From: Streptomyces sp. Je 1-79
GTDB taxonomy: Bacteria > Actinomycetota > Actinomycetes > Streptomycetales > Streptomycetaceae
Direction: 5' to 3'
Length of the DNA: 64,000 nucleotides
Assembly: GCF_025195125.1 (NCBI RefSeq)
Contig: NZ_JAMGSL010000007.1
Location: forward strand, 1 to 64,000
Part shown: one piece after another, positions 24,392 to 33,246 of the stretch
Layout of the letters: each line of letters begins with the position of its first letter
Numbering within the stretch: position 1 is the first letter of the stretch
Program-made: the position numbers and the translations under genes
The notes under the pieces: model-generated
Databases searched by the model: none
Seen by the model: only the letters and a program-made list of their open reading frames with translations
What the model was told of the DNA's origin: nothing

Positions 24392-24413
24392 ACGGAAGGT
24401 GGAAGGGCGCCCG

Positions 24414-25118
24414 ATGGCCGAGACCCATGTGCTGTTCGTCGAGGACGACGACGTCATCCGCGAGGCCACCCAGCTCGCACTGGAGCGGGACGGCTTCGCG
24501 GTGACGGCCATGCCCGACGGACTGTCGGGCCTTGAGGCGTTCCGGGCGGACCGGCCCGACATCGCGCTGCTCGACGTGATGCTGCCGGGCATGGACGGGG
24601 TGAGCCTGTGCAGGCGCATCCGTGACGAGTCGACCGTGCCCGTGATCATGCTGTCCGCGCGCGCCGACTCCATCGACGTCGTCCTCGGCCTGGAGGCCGG
24701 GGCCGACGACTACGTGACCAAGCCCTTCGACGGCTCCGTGCTGGTGGCCCGGATCCGGGCCGTGCTGCGCCGCTTCGGCCACGCCGGCGGCCCGGCGCCC
24801 GGTGGCCCGGGGCGGGACGAGGCGGCGACCGGCGCCGTGCTGGTCTTCGGCGACCTGGAGGTCGACACCGAGGGCATGGAGGTCCGCAAGGGCGGTGCGC
24901 CGGTGGGCCTGACCCCGACGGAGATGCGGCTGCTGCTGGAGTTCTCGTCCGCGCCGGGCACCGTCCTGTCGCGGGACAAGCTCCTGGAGCGGGTGTGGGA
25001 CTACGGCTGGGGTGGCGACACCCGGGTCGTGGACGTCCATGTCCAGCGGCTCCGCACCAAGATCGGCCAGGACCGGATCGAGACGGTCCGCGGCTTCGGC
25101 TACAAGCTCAAGGGATGA
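24414..25118 (+). CDS. cseB: Response regulator CseB
   Basis: 234 residues, OmpR/PhoB class. Receiver domain with acidic pocket VEDDDV, phospho-acceptor Asp54 in LLDVMLPGMDG and Lys in VTKPFDGS; C-terminal winged helix with LTPTEMRLLLEF and RVVDVHVQRLRTKI. Activates the sigE promoter after phosphorylation by CseC. ATG at 24414 follows GGAAGGTGGAAGG; it is 22 bp after cseA in the same operon. Confidence 0.95.
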   Translation: MAETHVLFVEDDDVIREATQLALERDGFAVTAMPDGLSGLEAFRADRPDIALLDVMLPGMDGVSLCRRIRDESTVPVIMLSARADSIDVVLGLEAGADDYVTKPFDGSVLVARIRAVLRRFGHAGGPAPGGPGRDEAATGAVLVFGDLEVDTEGMEVRKGGAPVGLTPTEMRLLLEFSSAPGTVLSRDKLLERVWDYGWGGDTRVVDVHVQRLRTKIGQDRIETVRGFGYKLKG

Positions 25119-25150
25119 GCGCGCCCGATGCCTGAGAAGCAGGTGCGCAG

Positions 25151-26467
25151 GTGAAGCCGCCCGCCCTCCGTACCGGCGTCCGCTGGAAGATCGCCGTGGC
25201 CATCGCCGCCGTCGGCGCCCTCATCGCGGTCACGCTCAGCCTGGTCGTGCACAACTCGGCGCGCGTCTCGATGCTCGACAACGCGCGCGAGGTGCAGATG
25301 GAGCGGCTCCTCTTCGCCCAGCGGATGTACGAGAGCTCCAAGCCGAAGGAGCCCCGGTTCGGCACCAAGCTCAACGACCCGATGCTGCCGCCCCAGCTCG
25401 ACCAGCTGATGCGCGACAAGCGGCGCGGTACGTACGTGCAGGAGCACCGTCACGGCGGTCCGCCGGACGTCTGGGCGGCCGTGCCGCTGGCCAACGGAGA
25501 CGTGCTGTCGCTGCACATCCCGTTCGCCGACAACAGCGCGACGATCATGGAGGATCTCGACCGGGCGCTGATCATCGGCTCGGTCTCGGTGGTCTTCGGC
25601 GGCTGCGCGCTCGGTGTGCTCATCGGCGGCCAGCTCTCCCGCCGGCTGCGGAAGGCCGCCGCGGCGGCGGGCCGGGTCGCGCAGGGCAACACGGACGTAC
25701 GGGTACGGGACGCGATCGGTGGAGTCGTACGCGACGAGACCGACGAGCTGGCCCGTGCGGTGGACGCCCTCACCGACGCCCTTCAGGAGCGGATCGAGGC
25801 CGAGCGCCGGGTCACCGCCGACATCGCCCACGAGCTGCGCACCCCGGTGACCGGCCTGCTCACGGCGGCGGAACTGCTGCCGCCCGGGCGCCCGACGGAG
25901 CTCGTACGGGACCGGGCGCAGGCGATGCGGACGCTGGTCGAGGACGTTCTCGAGGTCGCCCGGCTCGACAGCGCCTCGGAGCGTGCCGAGCTCCAGGAGA
26001 TCGCGCTCGGGGAGTTCGTGGAGCGGCGGGTCCGGGCGCTGGACCCGGAGGCGGTCGTGCACGTGGTCCACGAGTCCTGGGTGAGCACCGACCCGCGGCG
26101 TCTTGAGCGGATCCTCATCAACCTGCTGGCGAACGCGGCCAAGCACGGCAAGCCGCCGTTCGAGGTCACGGTCGAGGGCCGGGTGGTGCGGGTCAGGGAC
26201 CACGGCCCCGGCTTCCCCGAGGCGCTGCTCCGCGAGGGCCCGAGCCGCTTCCGTACCGGCGCGAGCGACCGGGCGGGGCAGGGGCACGGGCTCGGGCTGA
26301 CGATCGCGGCCGGGCAGGCCCGCGTCCTCGGTGCCCGGCTGACCTTCCGCAACGCGGCGCCCGAGGGCACACCGCAGGGGGCGGGCGGCGCGATCGCGGT
26401 GCTCTGGCTGCCGGACCACGCGCCGACGAACACGGGCAGCTTCCCGATCATGAAGTTCGCGGACTAG
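25151..26467 (+). CDS. cseC: Sensor histidine kinase CseC
   Basis: 438 residues. Transmembrane helices near 11-33 and 138-160 flank an extracellular sensor of about 105 residues; then a HAMP linker, HisKA with phospho-acceptor His near 228 in DIAHELRTPVTGLL, and a HATPase domain with N box ILINLLANAAKHG, G1 VRDHGPGFP and G2 GQGHGLGLTI. Senses cell-wall damage and phosphorylates CseB. GTG start at 25151. The operon ends in a long hairpin at 26498-26532. Confidence 0.95.
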   Translation: MKPPALRTGVRWKIAVAIAAVGALIAVTLSLVVHNSARVSMLDNAREVQMERLLFAQRMYESSKPKEPRFGTKLNDPMLPPQLDQLMRDKRRGTYVQEHRHGGPPDVWAAVPLANGDVLSLHIPFADNSATIMEDLDRALIIGSVSVVFGGCALGVLIGGQLSRRLRKAAAAAGRVAQGNTDVRVRDAIGGVVRDETDELARAVDALTDALQERIEAERRVTADIAHELRTPVTGLLTAAELLPPGRPTELVRDRAQAMRTLVEDVLEVARLDSASERAELQEIALGEFVERRVRALDPEAVVHVVHESWVSTDPRRLERILINLLANAAKHGKPPFEVTVEGRVVRVRDHGPGFPEALLREGPSRFRTGASDRAGQGHGLGLTIAAGQARVLGARLTFRNAAPEGTPQGAGGAIAVLWLPDHAPTNTGSFPIMKFAD

Positions 26468-26497
26468 ACAGCGGCCCGGGAGCGGGCGGAAACGGGA

Positions 26498-26532
26498 GAG
26501 GGCCCCGGCACACCTGGTGTGCCGGGGCCCTC
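26498..26532 (+). terminator. Strong terminator of the sigE-cseABC operon
   Basis: Perfect 17-nt inverse complements GAGGGCCCCGGCACACC (26498-26514) and its mate (26516-26532) fold into a stem of about 15 bp with a tiny loop, 31 bp after the cseC stop. It also lies 51 bp from the end of the convergent exporter gene and could serve both strands. Confidence 0.8.
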
Positions 26533-26582
26533 CTGCGTACGGGCTTCCGTACGAGCCCCGTCCGAGCCCGTACGAGCGTGGG

Positions 26583-28157
26583 TCAGACGGTCTCGGCGAC
26601 CTTCGGGCCCTTGTCGGAGCCCTCCGGCTTCGGCTCCGGTCCGGCGCCGCGCAGTGCGACCTCCTTGACCAGGAAGGCGAGGACGACGCCGACGACCGCG
26701 ACCGCCGCGCCCACCAGGAAGGCGGAGTGCGTACCGGCGGCCACCGCGTGCTGGTACGCCTCGCGCAGAGCTTCCGGCAGCTTCGCGAGCGAGGCCGCGT
26801 CGAGCTGGGCGGACTGCTGGGTCAGCTCCGAGCCGCCGCGCGCCGCCATCTCGTCCTGGACGCGGCTCGTGAAGAGCGCGCCCATGATCGCGACGCCGAA
26901 GGAGGAACCGAGGGTGCGGAAGAGGGTGGTCGCGGAGGAGGCGACGCCCATGTCCTTCATCTCGACGCTGTTCTGCGCGACGAGCATCGTGATCTGCATC
27001 AGGAAGCCCATGCCGGCGCCGAGCAGCGCCATGTAGACCCCCGAGGTGAGCCGGGAGGTGCCGGTGTCCATCTGCGCGAGCAGGAACAGGCCGATCACCA
27101 TCAGTGCCGTACCGATGATCGGGAAGATCTTGTACCTGCCGCTGTTGGTGGTGATCCGGCCGGAGACCAGCGAGACGACCATCATCGAGAGCAGCATCGG
27201 CAGGAGCAGCAGACCGGAGTTGGTGGCCGAGGCGCCCTGCACGGACTGCTGGAAGAGCGGCAGGAAGAGGACGGCGCCGAACATCACGAAGCCGGTGAGG
27301 AAGCCGATCACCGACATGAGGGTGAAGTTACGGCTCCGGAAGATGTGCAGCGGCACGACCGGGTCGCTCGCGCGGGTCTCGGCCCAGAGGAACGCGGCGA
27401 GCGCGGCGACACCGGCGACCGAGAGGCCGACGATGGTCGCGGAGCCCCAGGCGTACTCCGTACCGCCCCAAGTGGTGACCAGCACGATCGCGGTGATGCC
27501 GACGGTCAGCAGCGCGGCGCCGAGGAAGTCGATCCGGGTGGAGCGGTCGCGCTCCTTCCTGGGCAGGTGGAGCACGGCGGTCACCATCGCGAGGGCGACC
27601 GCGCCCAGCGGCAGGTTGATGTAGAACGACCAGCGCCAGCCCCAGTGGTCGGTGATGGTGCCGCCGACCAGCGGTCCGCCGATCATGGCGAGGGCCATCA
27701 CGCCGGCCATCATGCCCTGGTACTTCCCGCGCTCACGGGGCGGGATCAGGTCGCCGATGATCGCCATGACGCCGACCATCAGACCGCCGGCGCCCAGGCC
27801 CTGGACGGCGCGGAAGCCGATGAGCTGGCCCATGTCCTGGGCCATGCCGCTGAGCGCCGAACCGATCAGGAAGATCACGATCGAGGCGAGGAAGACGCCC
27901 TTGCGGCCGAACATGTCGCCGAGCTTGCCCCAGATCGGGGTGGAGGCGGCCGTGGCCAGGGTGTAGGCGGTGACGACCCAGGAGAGGTGCGCCAGGCCGC
28001 CGAGCTCGCCGACGATGGTGGGCATGGCGGTGCCGATGATCATGTTGTCGAGCATCGCGAGCAGCATCGCGATCATCAGGGCGAGGAGGACGACGCGGAC
28101 ACTGCGCGGCTGCTCCGCCTCCCCGGCCTGCTGCGGTGGTGGTGTCGTGGTGGTCAT
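26583..28157 (-). CDS. MFS multidrug exporter, DHA2 (EmrB/QacA) family
   Basis: 524 residues with about 14 transmembrane helices. Motif A is GKLGDMFGRKGVFL after TM2; motif C-like glycines are in MALAMIGGPLVGG, followed by WGWRWSFYINLPLG, typical of DHA2 proton-drug antiporters. It exports toxic compounds in exchange for protons; substrate unknown. Divergently transcribed from a TetR gene, with a long two-site operator between them, so expression is almost certainly induced by a TetR ligand that may also be a substrate. Confidence 0.93.
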   Translation of the reverse strand: MTTTTPPPQQAGEAEQPRSVRVVLLALMIAMLLAMLDNMIIGTAMPTIVGELGGLAHLSWVVTAYTLATAASTPIWGKLGDMFGRKGVFLASIVIFLIGSALSGMAQDMGQLIGFRAVQGLGAGGLMVGVMAIIGDLIPPRERGKYQGMMAGVMALAMIGGPLVGGTITDHWGWRWSFYINLPLGAVALAMVTAVLHLPRKERDRSTRIDFLGAALLTVGITAIVLVTTWGGTEYAWGSATIVGLSVAGVAALAAFLWAETRASDPVVPLHIFRSRNFTLMSVIGFLTGFVMFGAVLFLPLFQQSVQGASATNSGLLLLPMLLSMMVVSLVSGRITTNSGRYKIFPIIGTALMVIGLFLLAQMDTGTSRLTSGVYMALLGAGMGFLMQITMLVAQNSVEMKDMGVASSATTLFRTLGSSFGVAIMGALFTSRVQDEMAARGGSELTQQSAQLDAASLAKLPEALREAYQHAVAAGTHSAFLVGAAVAVVGVVLAFLVKEVALRGAGPEPKPEGSDKGPKVAETV

Positions 28158-28196
28158 GTCCTGCCCGTCCCCTGGTCGCCCGTTACTCGACCGGGC

Positions 28197-28270
28197 TACT
28201 TACTTGCCGCCCGGCTAGTTACTACACTGGGGGACGGTAGACGCGTAACTAGCCGGGCGTCAAGTAAGTA
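28197..28270. promoter_or_regulatory. Two-site TetR operator between exporter and regulator
   Basis: 26-bp arms at 28197-28222 and 28245-28270 are inverse complements with one mismatch, separated by 22 bp. Each arm itself holds an imperfect 18-bp dyad of the form ACTnGCCGnnCGGCnAGT (28202-28219 and 28248-28265), so the region looks like two TetR binding sites in mirror orientation. They cover the promoters of both divergent genes. Confidence 0.85.
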
Positions 28271-28294
28271 AGAGTGTGTGGGAGCGAGCAGACC

Positions 28295-28852
28295 ATGGCC
28301 AGAGGCAACACCCGCCAGCGCATCCAGGACGTTGCTCTCGAACTCTTCGCCGAGCAGGGGTACGAGAAGACCTCGCTGCGCGAGATCGCGGAACGGCTCG
28401 ACGTCACGAAGGCGGCGCTGTACTACCACTTCAAGACCAAGGAAGACATCCTGATCGGGCTCTTCCAGGACCTCACCCGCCCCATGGACGAGCTGATCGC
28501 CTGGGCGCAGACGCAGCCCCGCACCCTTGAGACCCGCCAGGAGGCCCTGCGCCGCTACCAGCGGGCGCTGCTCGACGCGGCCCCGCTGTACCGGTTCATG
28601 CAGGAGAACCAGGCCACCGTGCGTGAGCTCAGCATCGGCCTGACCTTCAAGGAGCGCATGCTCGAACTGACGGAGCTGGTGCAGGAGCCGGACTTCGCGA
28701 TGGCCGACCGGGTCCGCTGCGTCAGCGCCATCTTCACGCTGCACGCCGGCACGTTCTTCATGCAGAACGTCGAGGGCGACCTCCAGGACAAGCACGAAGC
28801 TGTCCTGGAGGTCGCCCTCGATCTGCTCACTCAGGCGCATCACGCGCCGTAG
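28295..28852 (+). CDS. TetR-family repressor of the divergent drug exporter
   Basis: 185 residues. Helix-turn-helix: TRQRIQDVALELFAEQGYEK, TSLREIAERLDVTKAALYYH and FKTKEDILIGLF, a textbook TetR N-terminus. The C-terminal ligand domain is unassigned. The ATG at 28295 has GGAG about 10 nt upstream. The 26-bp mirror repeats in the promoter gap and divergent orientation to the DHA2 exporter make autorepression and exporter control very likely. Confidence 0.93.
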   Translation: MARGNTRQRIQDVALELFAEQGYEKTSLREIAERLDVTKAALYYHFKTKEDILIGLFQDLTRPMDELIAWAQTQPRTLETRQEALRRYQRALLDAAPLYRFMQENQATVRELSIGLTFKERMLELTELVQEPDFAMADRVRCVSAIFTLHAGTFFMQNVEGDLQDKHEAVLEVALDLLTQAHHAP

Positions 28853-28865
28853 GGAGTGGTACGGG

Positions 28866-29582
28866 TCAGAGGGTGACGCCCACCGAGCGCAGGAACGCGG
28901 CCGGGTTGAGGGCGGAGCCGTAGTTCGGGGTCGTACGGATCTCGAAGTGCAGGTGCGGGCCGGACGAGTTGCCGGTGTTGCCGGACAGCGCGATCTTCTG
29001 ACCGGCGCCGACCTTCTGGCCGATGTGCACGTTGATCTTCGACAGGTGCGCGTACTGCGAGTACTTGCCGTTGGCGTGCTTGACGACGATGGCGTTGCCG
29101 TACGCGGGGCCGTCGCCGCCGCCGTTCGGGCCGGCCTTCACGACGGTGCCGGCGCCGGCGGCCTTGACCGGGGTGCCGACCGGGACGGCGAAGTCCTGGC
29201 CCGAGTGCTTGTGGGCCCACATGGCGCCGCCCTGGTTGAAGCTGGCGGACAGCGTGTAGCCACCGACCGGCTTGACCCACGAGGGAGCCTTCTTGGCGGC
29301 GGCCGGGGCGGCCTTGACGGCCTTGGCCACGGCGGCCTTGGCGGCGGCCTGCTTGGCGGCGACCTGCTTGGCGACGGCGGCCTTGGTGGCGGCCTGGGCC
29401 TGGGCATCGGCCTGCGCGGCGACGGCAGCGGACGCACCGGTCGCGGCAGTCGCGATGGTGGCGGCCTTGCCCTCGGCGGCGAAGGCGGACCCTGCTCCGG
29501 CCACCAGCGACGCTCCGAGACCCGCGGTAACGAGAGCGACGGCGGTGATACGGGCGGCGGGGTTCATGACGCGCTTCGACAT
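28866..29582 (-). CDS. Secreted M23 family metallopeptidase
   Basis: 238 residues. A Sec signal peptide (AVALVTAGLGASLVAGAGSAFA) precedes an Ala/Lys/Gln-rich coiled-coil-like segment (residues about 40-95) and a LytM/M23 domain. Zinc ligands are present: HSGQD (HxxxD), HLSK and HLHF. It cleaves peptidoglycan cross-bridges or stem peptides outside the membrane. It is unusual in having a long 5-prime region with hairpins. The ATG at 29582 has GGAGG 12 nt upstream, a slightly long spacing; an internal ATG at codon 6 is possible. Confidence 0.9.
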   Translation of the reverse strand: MSKRVMNPAARITAVALVTAGLGASLVAGAGSAFAAEGKAATIATAATGASAAVAAQADAQAQAATKAAVAKQVAAKQAAAKAAVAKAVKAAPAAAKKAPSWVKPVGGYTLSASFNQGGAMWAHKHSGQDFAVPVGTPVKAAGAGTVVKAGPNGGGDGPAYGNAIVVKHANGKYSQYAHLSKINVHIGQKVGAGQKIALSGNTGNSSGPHLHFEIRTTPNYGSALNPAAFLRSVGVTL

Positions 29583-30073
29583 ACGGGGGAAAACCTCCGG
29601 AAAGAGCGGGACCCGACGCGAGCGGTGCGCCGGGCGGGCTGTTGCTCATCCTTGGTAACCCAGCCCCCCATCCGGGGTAAAACCCCCCATCTACGACATT
29701 GCGTCGTAGCGATCCCCCGTGAAGTTCAGGTCTTGACGACCCGGGACACCCCCCACTGAAATCGGACAAAGCGGCACAAGGGATTCGGTTTATCCGCACG
29801 TCGGACCAGTCCGGAAGGGGCCGATAGGCCGTCTCCCCCATGGTTCGGCACCGTTCGGGACCAAAGTCCCGACGACTGCGCCCTGAACGTCCCGAATCGA
29901 CACCAAACGACATCACTATTCCGGTTAGTACCCCTCGAAACGCCTGTGCGCCTTGTCACGGCGCACCCGCCCCCAATGCGACCTGGGTCACGCAACCGGC
30001 CCCCTCGACAGGCCGTCCCCCACTACGGTTTGGCAGGACACGATCTTGTTCGGGGAACGTTCGGGGGACGTAC
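29583..30073. other. 491-bp intergenic region with hairpins
   Basis: Divergent gap between the M23 gene (minus) and the first NACHT gene (plus). It contains a 7-bp hairpin CTACGAC/GTCGTAG (29691-29709), a small hairpin GGGG-TAAAA-CCCC (29674-29686), two copies of CCCCCCAT about 20 bp apart, and a 7-bp hairpin TCGGGAC/GTCCCGA (29855-29872). The first three lie in the likely 5-prime leader of the M23 mRNA. I see no gene; reading frames that extend the NACHT protein upstream look like read-through of non-coding DNA. Confidence 0.55.
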
Positions 30074-33000
30074 GTGGAACCAGCGCTCATCGCCACCCGC
30101 CTCGCCTCGGCGGTGATCGGCCCTCTGCTACGAAAACTCCTGGTCAAAGACGCTCCCGGGGCCGGTCTCACCGGCGCCCGCAAGCCGATCCGGCTCTCCG
30201 GGCTGGTCTCCTTCCGGGGTGAACGGCGCACGCTGACCGACCGGGACGTCCGGAAACTGGCCGCCACCCTCGTCGAGCGCGCCGTGAGCGGTCCCGGAGA
30301 GCCACCGTTCCCCGCCGACGAGACCGAGGCGCTGACCGACACCCTGGCCGCGACGCTCCTCGCCCTCGGCGACCTCGACATGGACGACGTCCAGGCGGTC
30401 CACCTCGGCCACACCGCCCTCGCCGAGCGGCTGCGCGCGGCGGCCCCGGCCCCGGACGGCCTCTCGACGGACTCCGTCCTCTTCCTCGGCTCGCTCACCG
30501 AGTGGGCCTGCCTGCACATCCTGGAGTTCTTCACCAAGCGGTCCACGTTCGTGGCCAGGAGCCTCGTGGAGCAGACCCGGGGCCAGGCGGAGCTGACCGC
30601 CAAGGTCGACGAGGTGATCCGCCGTACGCCCCGGGTGGACGCGCGGGACGCCGAGTTCGAGCGCCGCTACCGGGCGTACGCGGCGAAGAAGCACGGCAGC
30701 CTCACCATCTACGGGGTCGACCTGCGGGACGCGCCGGAACGATGGCCGCTGGACGTGGCGTACCTGTCGCTGGAGGCGACGAGAACGGCGACGGGGCCGC
30801 GCGCCACGGGGCAGCCCCCGGCCGGGTCCCGCTCCGGGGACGGGCGAGGCTCAGGGGACGGGTTCCACCCCGAGGGCCGGCGAGGCTCCGGGGACGGGCG
30901 AGGCTCCGGGGACGGCCGGGGCGGCCGGGGCGGTCTGGAGGGCGCCCACCTCCGCCCCTTCTCCGAGGGCGCCGACCCCGAGAGGGACCTCCTCCTGCTG
31001 ACCCCCGAGCAGCACCGCGCCTTCGACGTCCAGGGCGGCCCGGCGGACCAGGTGGTCGCCCACCACGGCAGGGTCCTCCTGCGCGGCCTCGCCGGCTCCG
31101 GCAAGACGACGCTCGTCCAGTGGCTGGCCGTCTCCGCCGCACGCGAGGACCTCGCGGACGGCATGGCGTACCTCCGCGACCGGATCCCCTTCGTCCTGCC
31201 GCTGCGCACCCTCACCCGTCACGGTGAGCGGCTCCCCGCCCCCGACCGCTTCCTCTCCGCCATCGGCTGCCCGCTCTCCCCGCCCGAGGGCTGGGCCGAC
31301 CGGGTCCTCGCCGCCGGGCGCGGCATGATCCTCGTCGACGGGATCGACGAGATCCCCGAGGCCGAGCGCGACCGCGCCCGCGGCTGGCTCCGCGACCTCG
31401 TCGGCACCTACGACGGCAACCGCTGGCTGGTGACCTCCCGCCCCACCGCCGTACGGGACGACTGGCTGGCCGGCGAGGGCTTCACCGAACTCACCCTCGC
31501 CCCCATGTCCGCCGCCGAGGTCGCCACGTTCGTCCGCCGCTGGCACCGGGCCGCCGGGCCGGAGGCCACACCGTACGTACAGCCCCTCCTGGCCGCGCTG
31601 CGGACCACCTCCGACGTCGCACAGCTCGCGACCAACCCTCTGATGTGCGGCCTGATCTGCGCCCTGCACCTCGGCCGCCGCGGCTTCCTCCCGCGCGGCC
31701 GGAAAGCGCTGTACGAGGCGGCCCTCTCGATGCTCCTCACCCGCCGCGACCGCGAACGGGACATGACCACGCCGTACGGGATCGAGCTGGGCGAGGCCCC
31801 GCAGATCCAGCTGATCCAGCGGATCGCGTACTGGCTGACGCTCAACGGCCGTACCACGATGGACCGTTCGCACGCGGAGTCGGTCGTACGGGAGGCGGTG
31901 CCCGCGATCACGGAGGCGGCCGGGTACGACCCCGGAGCGGTCTTCACCCACCTGCTCCACCGCAGCGGACTCCTGCGCGAACCGACCGAGGAGACCGTCG
32001 ACTTCGTCCACCGCACCTTCCAGGACTACCTCGCGGCGAAGGCCCTGGTGGACCGCTGGGACATCGGCGTCCTCATCCGGCACGCGGCGGACGACCAGTG
32101 GGAGGACGTCGTCCGCATGGCGGTCGGCCACGCCCGCCCGCGCGAATGCGCGGAGATCTTCGACGAGCTGCTGCGCGCGGGCGACGCGACGGCGGACCGC
32201 CGTACCCGGCTGCGGATCCTCGTGGTCGCCGCGACGGCCCTGGAGCACGCGACGGAGGTGGCACCGGAGATCCGGGACCGGGTCCTCGCGCGGACGGCGG
32301 CGGTGATCCCGCCGTCCGGGTTCGCCGAGGCGCGGGAGCTGGCGTCGGTGGGCCGGGCGGTCCTCGACCTGCTGCCGGGGCCGGAGTCCCTGGACGACAC
32401 CGACGCCCTGAACGTGGTGATCACGGCGACCCACATCGCGGACGACGCCGCCGTGCCGTTCCTCGCCAGGTTCGTCGGCAACGGCAGTCTCAACGTCCAC
32501 TCCCAGCTGATGTGGGGGTGGTCCCGGTTCGCGACGGCTCCCTACGCGGAGGAGATCATCGCCCGGCTGGACCCGGAACTCGTCGACTTCACGCTCGTCT
32601 CCGACGAGCAGGCCGCCGAAGTCGTACGTCTCGGGCTGCGTCCCGCCTCTCTCGACCTGCGCCCGAGTCTCACCACCGAGGGACTGGCCCTGCTGGGCGA
32701 CAGGCTCGCCGGGGCACGCACCCTGCGGATGCCGGCGTCCTTCACCCGGGCCCTGGAGTCCTTCCCCGCCGAGAACGGGCTGGAGACCCTGGCCCTGATC
32801 GACCACACCGACGAAAGGCTCACGTTCCTCCCCCGCCTGACCGCCCTCGCCGGACTGGCGATCTACGGCGAGCCGACGATCGCCGAGGAGGACTGGCTCG
32901 CGATGACCCGCCTCGACCGGCTCTCGTTCCTCTCGCTGCCCGCGGAGGTCGTCACGGAAGCCCCGGAGGCGCTGCGGCTGCCGCGGGTCGAGATCCTGTA

Positions 33001-33208
33001 CGTGCAGTGCGCCCGGACCACGGCGCGTCTGGACGTCGTCGCCCGGACCTTTCCGGCCCTGCGCCGACTGAACCTCGTACACGGCGACGAAGGACAGGTG
33101 TACGACCTGACACCCTTGGCGTCCCTGTCCGGACTCGCCCATGTCGTGGGCTACGGCCGCTTCACCGGCACCGAGAACCTCGCGCCCACCGTCGACATCC
33201 AGCCATGA
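30074..33208 (+). CDS. NACHT STAND NTPase with N-terminal helical domain (NNH7-like)
   Basis: 1044 residues. The N-terminal about 210 residues are helical and match my recollection of the NACHT N-terminal helical 7 domain (RLSGLVSFRGERRTLTDRDV, ILEFFTKRSTFVARSLVEQT). A short conserved block follows (near 213-236, YGVDLRDAPERWPLDVAYLS), then a Gly/Asp/Arg repeat linker. NACHT NTPase: Walker A GLAGSGKTT near 338, Walker B LVDGIDEIPE near 420, winged-helix mark HRTFQDYLAAK near 646. The C-terminal third has HEAT/LRR-like repeats, a probable sensor. Such proteins act in bacterial conflict systems, often against phages. GTG at 30074 follows GGGGGA. Confidence 0.85.
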   Translation: MEPALIATRLASAVIGPLLRKLLVKDAPGAGLTGARKPIRLSGLVSFRGERRTLTDRDVRKLAATLVERAVSGPGEPPFPADETEALTDTLAATLLALGDLDMDDVQAVHLGHTALAERLRAAAPAPDGLSTDSVLFLGSLTEWACLHILEFFTKRSTFVARSLVEQTRGQAELTAKVDEVIRRTPRVDARDAEFERRYRAYAAKKHGSLTIYGVDLRDAPERWPLDVAYLSLEATRTATGPRATGQPPAGSRSGDGRGSGDGFHPEGRRGSGDGRGSGDGRGGRGGLEGAHLRPFSEGADPERDLLLLTPEQHRAFDVQGGPADQVVAHHGRVLLRGLAGSGKTTLVQWLAVSAAREDLADGMAYLRDRIPFVLPLRTLTRHGERLPAPDRFLSAIGCPLSPPEGWADRVLAAGRGMILVDGIDEIPEAERDRARGWLRDLVGTYDGNRWLVTSRPTAVRDDWLAGEGFTELTLAPMSAAEVATFVRRWHRAAGPEATPYVQPLLAALRTTSDVAQLATNPLMCGLICALHLGRRGFLPRGRKALYEAALSMLLTRRDRERDMTTPYGIELGEAPQIQLIQRIAYWLTLNGRTTMDRSHAESVVREAVPAITEAAGYDPGAVFTHLLHRSGLLREPTEETVDFVHRTFQDYLAAKALVDRWDIGVLIRHAADDQWEDVVRMAVGHARPRECAEIFDELLRAGDATADRRTRLRILVVAATALEHATEVAPEIRDRVLARTAAVIPPSGFAEARELASVGRAVLDLLPGPESLDDTDALNVVITATHIADDAAVPFLARFVGNGSLNVHSQLMWGWSRFATAPYAEEIIARLDPELVDFTLVSDEQAAEVVRLGLRPASLDLRPSLTTEGLALLGDRLAGARTLRMPASFTRALESFPAENGLETLALIDHTDERLTFLPRLTALAGLAIYGEPTIAEEDWLAMTRLDRLSFLSLPAEVVTEAPEALRLPRVEILYVQCARTTARLDVVARTFPALRRLNLVHGDEGQVYDLTPLASLSGLAHVVGYGRFTGTENLAPTVDIQP
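30832..30921 (+). repeat. 18-bp repeats encoding the RGSGDG linker
   Basis: Units of CTCCGGGGACGGGCGAGG occur at 30832, 30886 and 30904, with a diverged copy at 30850. They encode repeats of the hexapeptide RGSGDG at residues about 253-283, between the helical domain and the NACHT module. The paralogous NACHT gene lacks this insertion. Confidence 0.75.
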
Positions 33209-33209
33209 G

Positions 33210-33239
33210 CTGACCGCCCCTGCCCTCCCCCGGTACGTT
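33210..33239 (+). promoter_or_regulatory. Promoter of the trypco2 / trypsin-NACHT pair
   Basis: -35-like CTGACC (33210-33215) and -10-like TACGTT (33234-33239) are 18 nt apart. The trypco2 ATG at 33247 lies 7 nt after the -10 box with no Shine-Dalgarno, so the message would be leaderless. The -35 begins directly after the stop codon of the first NACHT gene, allowing the pair to be expressed apart from it. Confidence 0.55.
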
Positions 33240-33246
33240 CGCGCCC

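Noticed and set aside
29583..29760. c-di-AMP (ydaO-type) riboswitch upstream of the M23 gene
   Set aside because: The characteristic conserved loops of the class could not be found; only unrelated short hairpins are visible.
29840..30073. Upstream extension of the first NACHT protein by 78 residues from an ATG at 29840
   Set aside because: The added sequence is proline- and arginine-rich with no family similarity and poor codon usage; GTG 30074 has a Shine-Dalgarno and begins the conserved helical domain.
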